In this document: positions 1 to 6,864 of the stretch, in pieces
How the letters are laid out: each line of letters opens with the position of its first letter
Position numbering within the stretch: the first letter of the stretch is position 1
Assembly (NCBI GenBank): GCA_016776705.1
Contig: JADHSW010000033.1
Span: forward strand, 1 to 18,863
Length of the DNA: 18,863 nt
Source of the DNA: Rhodospirillales bacterium
GTDB lineage: Bacteria; Pseudomonadota; Alphaproteobacteria; Rhodospirillales; JABHCV01
Direction: 5' to 3'
The notes under the pieces: generated by a model
Seen by the model: only the letters and a program-made list of their open reading frames with translations
Database searches by the model: none
Told to the model about the DNA's origin: nothing
Program-made: the position numbers and the translations under genes

Positions 1-962
1 CAACGGTTAACGTCAAGGCTGACAATGTGTTCCGCCACCGACTGTGTAACGAACAGACTTGAAAGCGTATAGCTAAACAGGGCGGATGCGGCGATGATCA
101 TCAAAATCATCACGCTTTCCTTCATTGAATCGCTGATGATCGCCCAAATTCTTTTCGGCTGGTAAACCTTGTAAATAACGGCAACCAGAATCAGCACGAA
201 CATAGCGCCGACACCCGCGGCTTCTGATGGGGTGGCAACGCCGCCGTATAGAACGAACAACACACCCGCAATAATAATCAGGAAGGGAAAAACCCGGGGC
301 AAGATTTCCAGTTTCTGCCTTAGCGTAAAACCATAACCTTCCTCGTTGAAGCTGTAACCATGACGCCAGGCCGTATACAGCGACCAGGCCATAAACAGGA
401 TCGTCAGCATCAGCCCCGGCAACAACCCGGCAATAAACAGCCTGCCGATTGATGTTTCGGTGGCAATTCCGTAAACAATCATGGTGATGGACGGCGGGAT
501 CAGTATGCCCAGAGTACCACCAGCGGCGATTGCCCCTGTCGCCAGACTATCGGGATATCCGCGCTCGCGCATTTCAGGGATGCCCATCTTGCCAATGGCC
601 GCGCATGTTGCCGGCGATGAACCACTAAGGGCGGCAAAGACCGAACAGGCGCCGATGTTGGAAATGATCAGCCCGCCAGGAATTCGGTGCAGCCACCTGT
701 CCAACGCCTCGTACAGATCTTTGCCCGCCGGAGACGAGGCGACGGCCGCGCCCATAACAATAAACATCGGGATCGAAACCAGGGAAAATTCAGCAATTCC
801 GCCAAAAAAAAGGTCGGCTAGAACATCAAGGGAACCGATGCCATCGAAAATGGCAAGAAACGAAATCGCCACTAGTCCAAGGCCAAATGCAACCGGGATT
901 CCAGTGCCCAGAACGATGATGGTGGATACGCATACAAGAACACCGATTGCCAGAGGGCTCAT
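1..962 (-). CDS. dctM: TRAP transporter large permease DctM, partial (left edge)
   Basis: Large membrane subunit of a tripartite TRAP transporter, which moves a periplasmic-protein-bound organic acid or similar solute inward using the sodium gradient. Reading leftward from ATG at 962-960 gives 320 residues before the window ends; the family usually has about 425-440, so roughly the last quarter is missing. Visible family marks are a hydrophobic start with GIPVAFGLGL near residue 21, SGSSPAT at 113-119 and GGTLGILIPPSI at 148-159; the latter two are typical of the reentrant hairpin and sodium/substrate region. The start lies 2 bases after the dctQ stop, and its ribosome site (GGAGGGAG) is inside the 3' end of dctQ, so the two are probably translationally coupled. 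The family call is secure; the substrate is unknown. Confidence 0.93.
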   Translation of the reverse strand, partial: MSPLAIGVLVCVSTIIVLGTGIPVAFGLGLVAISFLAIFDGIGSLDVLADLFFGGIAEFSLVSIPMFIVMGAAVASSPAGKDLYEALDRWLHRIPGGLIISNIGACSVFAALSGSSPATCAAIGKMGIPEMRERGYPDSLATGAIAAGGTLGILIPPSITMIVYGIATETSIGRLFIAGLLPGLMLTILFMAWSLYTAWRHGYSFNEEGYGFTLRQKLEILPRVFPFLIIIAGVLFVLYGGVATPSEAAGVGAMFVLILVAVIYKVYQPKRIWAIISDSMKESVMILMIIAASALFSYTLSSLFVTQSVAEHIVSLDVNR

Positions 963-964
963 GA

Positions 965-1492
965 TTATTCTCCCTCCAATGCGCTATGATGATCCATGGC
1001 GAAGGGCATGGAATGGCCCGTCGCCAGTGAGATAATATCGGCAATATATTGCAGCGATAACAAGCCAATGCCGATGGGGATGGATAAATAGGGAATCCAT
1101 AATGGCAAGGCCCAGACGGTATCTGTCGTCCAGCCATTGACCAGGGCTTCGTGGAACAAAACGGACCCTTTCCAGGTCAATATCGAGCAGAAGGTGAAAC
1201 CTAAAAAGCTGGCGAGAAGGGCCAGCGCGTAACGTCCCTTTTGTCCCAGATAATGCGGCAAAAGGTCGACGTTGACATGGCCCTTGATCAGAAGAACGTA
1301 CGGACTGCCGATAAAGGTAGAGGCGACCAGGGAATAGATGACAAATTCTGTCTGCCAGATCGTAGAACCATTCAGGAAATAGCGAATTATCACCATTTGA
1401 CAGACGATAACAATGGCCGCACCAACCAGAAAGGCGGCGAACATCCCGCATCCCTTGGAGATAATGGAAACAAGTGTAATGAAGTTTTTCAC
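965..1492 (-). CDS. dctQ: TRAP transporter small permease DctQ
   Basis: Small membrane subunit of the first TRAP transporter; it pairs with DctM in the inner membrane and helps dock the binding protein. The 175 residues show four hydrophobic segments at about 17-39, 50-72, 88-107 and 127-150, as usual for this family. The diagnostic stretch is present: IIRYFLNGS after helix 1, then LIKGHVNVDLLP after helix 2, matching the family pattern of a basic residue, GH, a hydrophobic residue and VD. The segment TVWALPLWIPYLSIPIG before helix 4 is also typical. Length is normal. The gene lies between dctP and dctM on the same strand, 121 bases downstream of dctP across a strong hairpin. Confidence 0.93.
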   Translation of the reverse strand: MKNFITLVSIISKGCGMFAAFLVGAAIVIVCQMVIIRYFLNGSTIWQTEFVIYSLVASTFIGSPYVLLIKGHVNVDLLPHYLGQKGRYALALLASFLGFTFCSILTWKGSVLFHEALVNGWTTDTVWALPLWIPYLSIPIGIGLLSLQYIADIISLATGHSMPFAMDHHSALEGE

Positions 1493-1575
1493 GTAAGGTC
1501 TCCCTGACCGATCATGTCAAAATGGGTGACACAACGTAATCGCCCCGTCAAGAAAGGCTGTCTTGTGGTGTCACA

Positions 1576-1599
1576 GGAGCGGCCTTTTAAGGCCGCTCC
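1576..1599 (-). promoter_or_regulatory. Intercistronic hairpin between dctP and dctQ (first TRAP operon)
   Basis: Perfect inverted repeat with 11-base arms GGAGCGGCCTT and AAGGCCGCTCC separated by two bases; sterically this is a stem of about 9 GC-rich pairs with a six-base AU loop. It starts 14 bases after the dctP stop codon. In the direction of transcription it is followed by GTGACACC rather than a run of T, so it does not look like a complete intrinsic terminator. It more probably protects the dctP message from 3' decay or partly attenuates transcription, giving more binding protein than permease. The structure is seen directly; the role is inferred. Confidence 0.75.
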
Positions 1600-1613
1600 C
1601 GAAAACACGAAAA

Positions 1614-2618
1614 TTAATCGACGGCAAGGGCCTTTGCGATCAATTCCTTTCCGCCGGGAACTTTCTCGGCAAAGATCTTGTAGGATGTCTGGTCGGCAAT
1701 TGCTTTCCAGGCAGCTGCCTGTTCACCGGTCATGGTAACAACTTCAACACCGGCTTTTTTGTATGCGGCGACAAGTTTGTCATCCAGGCCTTTGGCTTCA
1801 CCTGTCATGTAATCTTCAGCTTTCTTACCAGCGGCCATCAAGGCGTCCTGCTGGGCTTTGTTAAGCTTGTCCCAGCTTTTTTTGGACATAAGGATCGGTT
1901 CATACATAAACCACAAGGCATAGTCGCCGGGTGCCGTCAGGCATTTGACCTGCTCGTAAATACGGTATGAAACGAAGCTTCCGGAACTGGTATTGGCAGC
2001 GTCAAGAACCCCCGTTTGCAATGCCTGATAGATGGCTGAGCTGGACATGGAAGAAATCGATGCGCCAGCACCAACCAGCATCTGTTCGAACGCCGGTCCT
2101 GCTGCACGGGTGACCTGTCCCGCCATGGTTTCCGGCCCCAGAATACAGTTTTTCTTGGAAGCAAAACCACCCGCCAGCCATGCATCAGACAAAACGACAA
2201 TACCGGCATCATTGATGATCTTTTTAATATCATCCATGAACGGTGAGTCATTCAGACGCCTGGCGTGTTCATGGTTTTTGACCAGGCCGGGCATCAGGGT
2301 CGAACTGAATTGCGGATGAAAGCCGCTGGCGTAATCAAGCGGGAAAGCGGAAATATCCAATTGCCCCTTGGCCATAGCCTGCCACTGTTCTTTCGGTTTG
2401 AATAATGATTTTCCTGGGTAAACTTTGATTTCCAGGTCAACATTGGCAGCGGCGACTTCTTTGGCGATGATCTGAACCATTTCATCGCGCACATCACCTT
2501 TTCCGCCGGGCCATTGGTGCGAAGCCTTTAGCGTTGTAGCAGTTGCTGATGCCGACATCGCAACAACAGCAGCAATACCGGCAACAGTACCGACAAGTGT
2601 TTTGGTAAACGAATTCAT
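1614..2618 (-). CDS. dctP: TRAP transporter periplasmic substrate-binding protein DctP
   Basis: Solute receptor of the first TRAP system, acting in the periplasm. ATG at 2618-2616 is preferred to an in-frame upstream ATG at 2675 because it has a strong ribosome site (AGGGAGGA, 6 bases upstream) and leads straight into a Sec signal peptide, with basic MNSFTK, a hydrophobic core and probable cleavage after ATA near residue 27. The 334-residue length fits the DctP family. The mature part starts TTLKASHQWPGG, and the central region contains QVTRAAG with R171 where the family carries its carboxylate-binding arginine, then SSMSSSAIYQALQTGVLDAA, a typical hinge and ligand region. C158 and C226 could form a disulfide. 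The ligand cannot be read from sequence; organic acids are usual. It heads the leftward dctPQM operon. Confidence 0.92.
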   Translation of the reverse strand: MNSFTKTLVGTVAGIAAVVAMSASATATTLKASHQWPGGKGDVRDEMVQIIAKEVAAANVDLEIKVYPGKSLFKPKEQWQAMAKGQLDISAFPLDYASGFHPQFSSTLMPGLVKNHEHARRLNDSPFMDDIKKIINDAGIVVLSDAWLAGGFASKKNCILGPETMAGQVTRAAGPAFEQMLVGAGASISSMSSSAIYQALQTGVLDAANTSSGSFVSYRIYEQVKCLTAPGDYALWFMYEPILMSKKSWDKLNKAQQDALMAAGKKAEDYMTGEAKGLDDKLVAAYKKAGVEVVTMTGEQAAAWKAIADQTSYKIFAEKVPGGKELIAKALAVD

Positions 2619-2736
2619 ATTTATCCTCCCTGGATTGAACCCTTTTGGGCTATGGGCTTTTTGTGGCCTTGCCATTGACGACTGTCAGCATGACCCTTGA
2701 GCATGTTCCGAAAACAGAATACGAGTTTGGGCCAAT

Positions 2737-2746
2737 TTGTATACAA
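2737..2746. promoter_or_regulatory. Probable GntR/FCD operator (palindrome)
   Basis: Perfect 10-base palindrome TTGTATACAA in the divergent region between dctP and the GntR-type regulator gene. It fits the general T-N-GT-N(0-3)-AC-N-A pattern described for operators of the FadR/FCD branch of GntR regulators. AA/TT pairs further out (2734-2735 with 2748-2749) extend the symmetry imperfectly. It overlaps the predicted -10 box of the leftward operon, so binding would block it. The palindrome is seen directly; its partner is inferred from proximity. Confidence 0.6.
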
Positions 2747-2767
2747 TTTTGTAGAAGTGGCGTACAA
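2738..2767 (-). promoter_or_regulatory. Predicted sigma-70-type promoter of the dctPQM operon
   Basis: On the leftward strand TTGTAC (2767-2762) and TATACA (2743-2738) stand 18 bases apart, a reasonable -35/-10 pair for a housekeeping sigma factor. Transcription would start near 2731, leaving a leader of about 113 bases before dctP. Both boxes coincide with arms of inverted repeats in the same region, which is what a repressor-controlled promoter looks like. This is a prediction from motif and spacing only. Confidence 0.5.
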
Positions 2768-2768
2768 A
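2748..2768. promoter_or_regulatory. Second inverted repeat, TTTGTA-N9-TACAAA
   Basis: Arms TTTGTA (2748-2753) and TACAAA (2763-2768) carry the same half-site as the adjacent TTGTATACAA palindrome but with a 9-base spacer. The right arm overlaps the predicted -35 box of the dctPQM promoter. Together the two repeats give four similar half-sites within 32 bases, which suggests a second or cooperative regulator site. The wider spacing makes it a weaker candidate than the perfect palindrome. Confidence 0.4.
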
Positions 2769-2842
2769 GTTGATGGGGATGAGTTCCTGAAGCTTTGATT
2801 TTCTGGTGATCCAGGGTGTGGAAAACTGTTCTCAGGGGGAAT

Positions 2843-3529
2843 ATGAAACACAAGAAACCGACGCGCGGCGTGAAATTGCGAAGACAACTGGAAGAAGAGA
2901 TATTCTCAGGCCATCTGGAACCCGGTGTCCGATTGGACGAAAACGCTCTGGCGCAACGTTTTGAGGTCTCGCGCACACCGGTACGCGAGGCGCTGCGACA
3001 ACTGGCTTCATGCGGGTTGGTCGAAATGCGCCCCCATCAGGGAGCCGTAGTCGCCACGATCACCCTGCCCAGCATGATTGAAATGTTCGAGGTCATGGCT
3101 GAACTTGAAGGGCTTTGCGCTCGCCTTGCCGCCCGCCGGATGACGGACCATGAACGCTCAAATCTGGTTGAAATCCATGAGCAGTGCCAGCAACTAGCAG
3201 AAAATGGAGATATCGAAGCCTATTACACCTGCAACAAAATTTTTCACGAAGCGATCTATGCAGGAAGCCACAACCAGTTTCTGGAAGAATCCACTTGTGC
3301 GATCCGAAATCGCCTATCCCCCTACCGTCGCCAGCAATTAAATCAATCTGGCCGCCTGTCTCATTCCTTTAAGGAACACGACAAGGTCGTAAAGGCTATT
3401 CTGGACCTGGACGATGAAGCGGCGGCTCAGGCCTTGAGCAAACATATCAATATTCAGGGAAATGTTTTCACGGATTTTATTTCCACACTGCCGAAATCTG
3501 CCTTCAATCAAGAACGACGGGCTGTTTGA
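2843..3529 (+). CDS. GntR-family transcriptional regulator, FCD (FadR-like) subfamily
   Basis: Cytoplasmic DNA-binding regulator. ATG at 2843, just after CAGGGGGA, is preferred to an in-frame GTG at 2816, giving 228 residues, usual for the FCD branch. The N-terminal winged helix (about 8-72) contains LRRQLEEEIFSGHLEPG, LAQRFEVSRTPVREALRQL (the recognition helix) and VEMRPHQGAVV (the wing). The all-helical C-terminal effector domain (about 76-212) keeps the three family histidines H135, H179 and H201, which usually hold a metal ion; the usual aspartate four residues before the first histidine is N131. It is divergent from the dctPQM operon and is followed after 34 bases by the CoA-transferase gene. 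It probably controls both units through the palindromes upstream. The effector is unknown. Confidence 0.92.
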   Translation: MKHKKPTRGVKLRRQLEEEIFSGHLEPGVRLDENALAQRFEVSRTPVREALRQLASCGLVEMRPHQGAVVATITLPSMIEMFEVMAELEGLCARLAARRMTDHERSNLVEIHEQCQQLAENGDIEAYYTCNKIFHEAIYAGSHNQFLEESTCAIRNRLSPYRRQQLNQSGRLSHSFKEHDKVVKAILDLDDEAAAQALSKHINIQGNVFTDFISTLPKSAFNQERRAV

Positions 3530-3563
3530 GGAATTATTCCCAGGCAGCTTAAACGGAGTCTTC

Positions 3564-4754
3564 ATGTCCAACAATCCTATATTCAATGGCCCCCTTACGG
3601 GTATCACAGTTATCGATTTGACCCGCGTTCTGGCTGGTCCCTACTGCACCATGGTGCTTGCCGATTTAGGGGCTCGTGTCATCAAGGTGGAAACACCGGA
3701 TGGTGGTGATGACGCCCGCCACTTCGGTCCCTTCATCGAAACCCCGGAGGGTAAAAAATCCGCTTATTTCATGTCTTTGAACAGGGGTAAGGAAAGCATC
3801 GCGCTCAACTTGAAAGATGATGCAGACAAGCAAATTTTCGAACAACTGCTTTGCGACGCGGATATCCTGGTGGAAAACTATCGTCCGGGAACAATGGAAA
3901 AGCTGGGATATGGCTGGGATACCCTGCACGAGAAGTATCCGAAATTGATTTATGCCGCTGCTTCGGGTTTTGGTCATACCGGCCCTTATTCCAAACGTCC
4001 GGCTTACGACCTTGTTGTACAGGGAATGGGCGGGGTGATGAGCCTGACCGGGCATCCGGGGGGCGAGCCGACCCGTGTCGGCACGTCGGTCGGAGACATC
4101 ACTGCGGGGCTATTCACGACCATTGGCGTCAACGCCGCCCTCTACCATCGCAATCAGAGTGGCGAAGGACAAAAAATTGATGTCGCCATGCTCGACTGTC
4201 AAGTCGCCATTCTGGAAAATGCCATCGCTCGTTACGCAGCAACAGGCGTTTCGCCCGGCCCCATTGGCGCAAGACATCCTTCCATCACCCCCTTTGATGC
4301 TTTCCAGGCAGCTGATGGGTACCTGATCATCGCAGCAGGAAACGATACCCTCTTTTCCAATCTGTGCCTGGCAATTGGCGAACCTGATCTTGCTGAAAAC
4401 CCGCTATTCGTAACCAATCCACTAAGGACAGAACATAATGCGACGTTGAAAGTAGAACTGGAAAAAGCCCTGGGCAGCAAAACCGTTGCTGCATGGATGG
4501 AAATTCTTGAGCAAGCCGGGGTTCCTTCAGGCCCGATAAACAACGTTGATCAGGTCCTTTCCGACAAACAGGTACTGGCCCGGAATATGGTTGTCAGCGC
4601 CGATGACAAAACGGCTGGTCCGCTGAAAATGGCCGGAAATCCCATCAAAATGTCAGGCTTTAACGATCCTGAGACCCGTAACCCTGCGCCAGGCCTTGAC
4701 GCCGACAGGGACAAAATCATTGGCGAACTCGCTAACTCTACGGATAATAGGTGA
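3564..4754 (+). CDS. Family III CoA-transferase (CaiB/BaiF family)
   Basis: Moves coenzyme A from a donor thioester, often succinyl-CoA, to an organic acid, activating it for catabolism in the cytoplasm. ATG at 3564 has an upstream ACGGAG at good spacing; the open frame reaches further back inside the regulator gene, but without a ribosome site. The 396-residue length is normal. Family marks: LTGITVIDLTRVLAGPYCTM at 11-30, LADLGARVIKVE near 32-43, ENYRPGTMEKLG near 104-115, and AYDLVVQGMGG at 147-157, where D149 matches the catalytic aspartate that forms the acyl-anhydride intermediate. The C-terminal part has AGVPSGPINNVDQV, another typical element. Position after the GntR gene and opposite the TRAP operon suggests it activates the imported acid or a breakdown product. 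The acceptor cannot be predicted. Confidence 0.93.
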   Translation: MSNNPIFNGPLTGITVIDLTRVLAGPYCTMVLADLGARVIKVETPDGGDDARHFGPFIETPEGKKSAYFMSLNRGKESIALNLKDDADKQIFEQLLCDADILVENYRPGTMEKLGYGWDTLHEKYPKLIYAAASGFGHTGPYSKRPAYDLVVQGMGGVMSLTGHPGGEPTRVGTSVGDITAGLFTTIGVNAALYHRNQSGEGQKIDVAMLDCQVAILENAIARYAATGVSPGPIGARHPSITPFDAFQAADGYLIIAAGNDTLFSNLCLAIGEPDLAENPLFVTNPLRTEHNATLKVELEKALGSKTVAAWMEILEQAGVPSGPINNVDQVLSDKQVLARNMVVSADDKTAGPLKMAGNPIKMSGFNDPETRNPAPGLDADRDKIIGELANSTDNR

Positions 4755-4755
4755 C

Positions 4756-4820
4756 GGGAACAGGCAATTAAGAACCGTTACAGGACAAACCTGAAACGCC
4801 AGGTTCTTCATTGTGTTCCC
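4756..4820 (+). promoter_or_regulatory. 65-base structured intergenic element (long imperfect hairpin)
   Basis: The stretch folds on paper into one long stem. GGGAACA (4756-4762) pairs with TGTTCCC (4814-4820), CAAT (4765-4768) with ATTG (4810-4813), AAGAACC (4770-4776) with GGTTCTT (4802-4808), GTT (4777-4779) with AAC (4795-4797), and CAGG (4781-4784) with CCTG (4790-4793). The apical loop is ACAAA. This makes 25 pairs, interrupted by a GG bulge, a T/C mismatch, an A/A mismatch and a GCCA bulge. It begins 2 bases after the CoA-transferase stop and ends 11 bases before the ribosome site of the ammonia-lyase gene. It could tune expression or stability between the two genes, or be a copy of an interspersed palindromic repeat. 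No T-tract follows it. Confidence 0.7.
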
Positions 4821-4841
4821 ACGCAATGACCAGGGGGAACA

Positions 4842-6068
4842 ATGGCTGTTTCATTTGACGATATTAGCAACGCCGCCAAACTGATCGAGGGTCGGGTTTT
4901 ACGCACCCCTTCTGTACGCTCTAATGCCTTGTCAAGGTTGAGTGGAGCGGATGTAGTTCTCAAGCTTGAAAGCCTGCAGCACACATCCTCTTTCAAACTG
5001 CGGGGCGCTCTGGTCAAGCTGCTGAGCCTGAGTGAAGCGGAACAAAAGACGGGAGTGGTCGCGGCTTCTGCCGGAAACCATGCACAAGGCGTTGCCTATC
5101 ACGCCAAAGAATTGAATATTCCAGCGACTATTTACATGCCGGTTGGAACCTCATTCACCAAAGTTCAACGTACGGAAAGTTATGGCGCCACTGTTGTATT
5201 GGAAGGTGACGGACTGGCGGAAGCCCGCGAGCGCGCCCAGGTATTCGCCGATGCCAATGGTAAACAGTTTATTCACCCCTATGACGATGAAAAAATTATT
5301 GCCGGTCAGGGTTCAGTAGGCCTTGAATTGATGCAGGATTTTCCTGATTTGGAGATCCTGATTATCCCAATCGGCGGTGGTGGCTTGATCGCCGGTTCCG
5401 CCATTGCGGCAAAGCAAGCCAACCCGGACATTGAAATAATCGGGGTCGAGGCGGAACTGTATCCTTCAATGAAAGGCGCCATAAATGGTGCTCCCGATAC
5501 ATCAGGCGGTCAGACCGTTGCCGAAGGTATCGCCGTAAAAACGCCCGGTAACTTGACTCGTCCCATTATTGAAGAACGAGTATCAGACATCCTGCTTGTC
5601 AGTGAATCCGCACTGGAACTCGCCGTACAGGTGTATTTGGAATCTCAACGTCTTGTTGTCGAAGGGGCCGGAGCTGCGCCGCTGGCGGCCCTGCTGGAAA
5701 ATCCAGAGCGCTTCAAGGGTAAAAAGGTTGGCCTTATCGTATCGGGTGGCAATATTGATTCACGCCTGCTGTCGTCCATACTTATGCGAGGACTGGTTCG
5801 ACAAGGCCGACTTGCCCGTTTGCGTCTTTCAATTTCTGATTCCCCTGGGGCACTGGCAATTGTCAGCCGTTTGATCGGTGATAACGGCGGCAATATTATC
5901 GAGGTTTACCACCAGCGCCTGTTCTATGACATCCCTGTAAAACTGGCCGAAATCGATGTTGTCGTCGAAACACTGGATACAATCCATGTGGAACGCATTA
6001 TTGAAAAATTGATAAATGCCGGGTTCCAGGTCCGCCGCCTTGGTGGAACATCTACGGATGGTGGCTGA
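4842..6068 (+). CDS. Threonine ammonia-lyase-type PLP enzyme with C-terminal ACT domain
   Basis: Fold-type II PLP enzyme, most likely deaminating L-threonine or a related hydroxy-amino acid (serine, 3-hydroxyaspartate) to a 2-oxoacid and ammonia. ATG at 4842 follows AGGGGGA. The 408-residue length is that of the ACT-bearing catabolic type. The catalytic lysine is K52 in SSFKLRGA; SAGNH (76-80) contacts substrate, GGGGL (178-182) grips the cofactor phosphate, and SGGN (301-304) faces the PLP pyridine nitrogen. A single ACT domain (about 326-400; LRLSISDSPGALAIVSRLIG) probably senses an amino acid. It shares a strand with the GntR and CoA-transferase genes, so it may serve the same pathway rather than isoleucine synthesis. 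Its stop codon directly abuts that of the convergent methyltransferase gene. Confidence 0.92.
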   Translation: MAVSFDDISNAAKLIEGRVLRTPSVRSNALSRLSGADVVLKLESLQHTSSFKLRGALVKLLSLSEAEQKTGVVAASAGNHAQGVAYHAKELNIPATIYMPVGTSFTKVQRTESYGATVVLEGDGLAEARERAQVFADANGKQFIHPYDDEKIIAGQGSVGLELMQDFPDLEILIIPIGGGGLIAGSAIAAKQANPDIEIIGVEAELYPSMKGAINGAPDTSGGQTVAEGIAVKTPGNLTRPIIEERVSDILLVSESALELAVQVYLESQRLVVEGAGAAPLAALLENPERFKGKKVGLIVSGGNIDSRLLSSILMRGLVRQGRLARLRLSISDSPGALAIVSRLIGDNGGNIIEVYHQRLFYDIPVKLAEIDVVVETLDTIHVERIIEKLINAGFQVRRLGGTSTDGG

Positions 6069-6857
6069 TTAAAAGCGCCAAAGATGAAGTTTGGTTTTGC
6101 GACCGTCTGGCAATTCAAGAATTTCATCAGCCTGAACATTCGGTACATCAAAGGAGTTGCTGATAAACAAGCTGCCAGGTTTCAATTCCGCCTTCACTTT
6201 TTTATAAAGTCGTTCCATGGGTACGGGCGATAAAAAGGCATAAACGACCTTATAAGCAGACAGGTCAATGTCCCAAAAGTCCCCATAGCGCATCTCAACA
6301 TTCTTCAAGCCACTCAAGGTCCGTCGGATTTTGGATATTGCAGCAGGAATCGGTGCTGATTCGATGGATAGTATCTCAGCATCCGGCCTGTTTTTACCCA
6401 TGAAAAGCCCCGTCCCCCCCAATCCGCCGCCAAGGTCGATGATTTTGATACCTTTCTTTACTGGCAATAAATCCACCAGGGTTCGCCATGTCGTCGTGTT
6501 GCTCAGGTAAAGCGGAACGCCGGAACGAACACTGTTTTTGTAAACCAGAAACACCAGGGCAAAAAGAAGCAGCCACAGCCACGCGGGGGCCTGCAGGTAT
6601 TGTGAATAAAAAGCGGCAAAAGGGAGAATGATCTGAACCCCGCCCCACCACTTGTGAAGACCAAACAATAATCCGATGAACACGGCGACACCGCCCTGAA
6701 TAGCCAGAAGCAATGGCAGCGTCGGCATATTGTTCGTAAACTTTTGGATGACAGGCATGATGACAAGGAAAATCAAAACACCGGCAACCAGTTGAGAGCC
6801 GAACAAAAGCACGACCGGCATTTTAAGGAAGCTGCGCTCGTTAACACCATTTGCCAT
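6069..6857 (-). CDS. Membrane-anchored SAM-dependent methyltransferase (class I fold)
   Basis: The 262-residue reading from ATG at 6857 has two parts. Residues 1-110 are strongly hydrophobic, with about four membrane segments near 13-37, 46-66, 72-87 and 91-107. Residues 117-262 form a compact Rossmann-type methyltransferase: IKIIDLGGGLGGTGLF at 137-152 is the SAM-binding motif I with D141, SIES at 164-167 gives the acidic ribose ligand E166, and RYGDFWDIDL follows as the next conserved strand region. The start is uncertain: an in-frame ATG at 6899 would overlap the upstream gene, and another lies at residue 13; none has a clear ribosome site. It follows the flavin-reductase-like gene after 7 bases. 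The substrate is unknown; the anchor suggests a lipid, quinone or membrane protein. Confidence 0.8.
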   Translation of the reverse strand: MANGVNERSFLKMPVVLLFGSQLVAGVLIFLVIMPVIQKFTNNMPTLPLLLAIQGGVAVFIGLLFGLHKWWGGVQIILPFAAFYSQYLQAPAWLWLLLFALVFLVYKNSVRSGVPLYLSNTTTWRTLVDLLPVKKGIKIIDLGGGLGGTGLFMGKNRPDAEILSIESAPIPAAISKIRRTLSGLKNVEMRYGDFWDIDLSAYKVVYAFLSPVPMERLYKKVKAELKPGSLFISNSFDVPNVQADEILELPDGRKTKLHLWRF

Positions 6858-6864
6858 GGGAAAA

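Noticed and set aside
481..1035. 184-codon forward frame opposite dctM and dctQ
   Set aside because: Pro/Ser/Arg/Met-rich product typical of the complement of membrane-protein genes.
1576..1599. Intrinsic terminator after the first dctP
   Set aside because: The strong stem is present but no T-tract follows in the direction of transcription; kept as a hairpin of other function.
3462..3563. N-terminal extension of the CoA-transferase inside the regulator gene
   Set aside because: No ribosome site at 3462, and the family homology begins only after the ATG at 3564, which has ACGGAG upstream.
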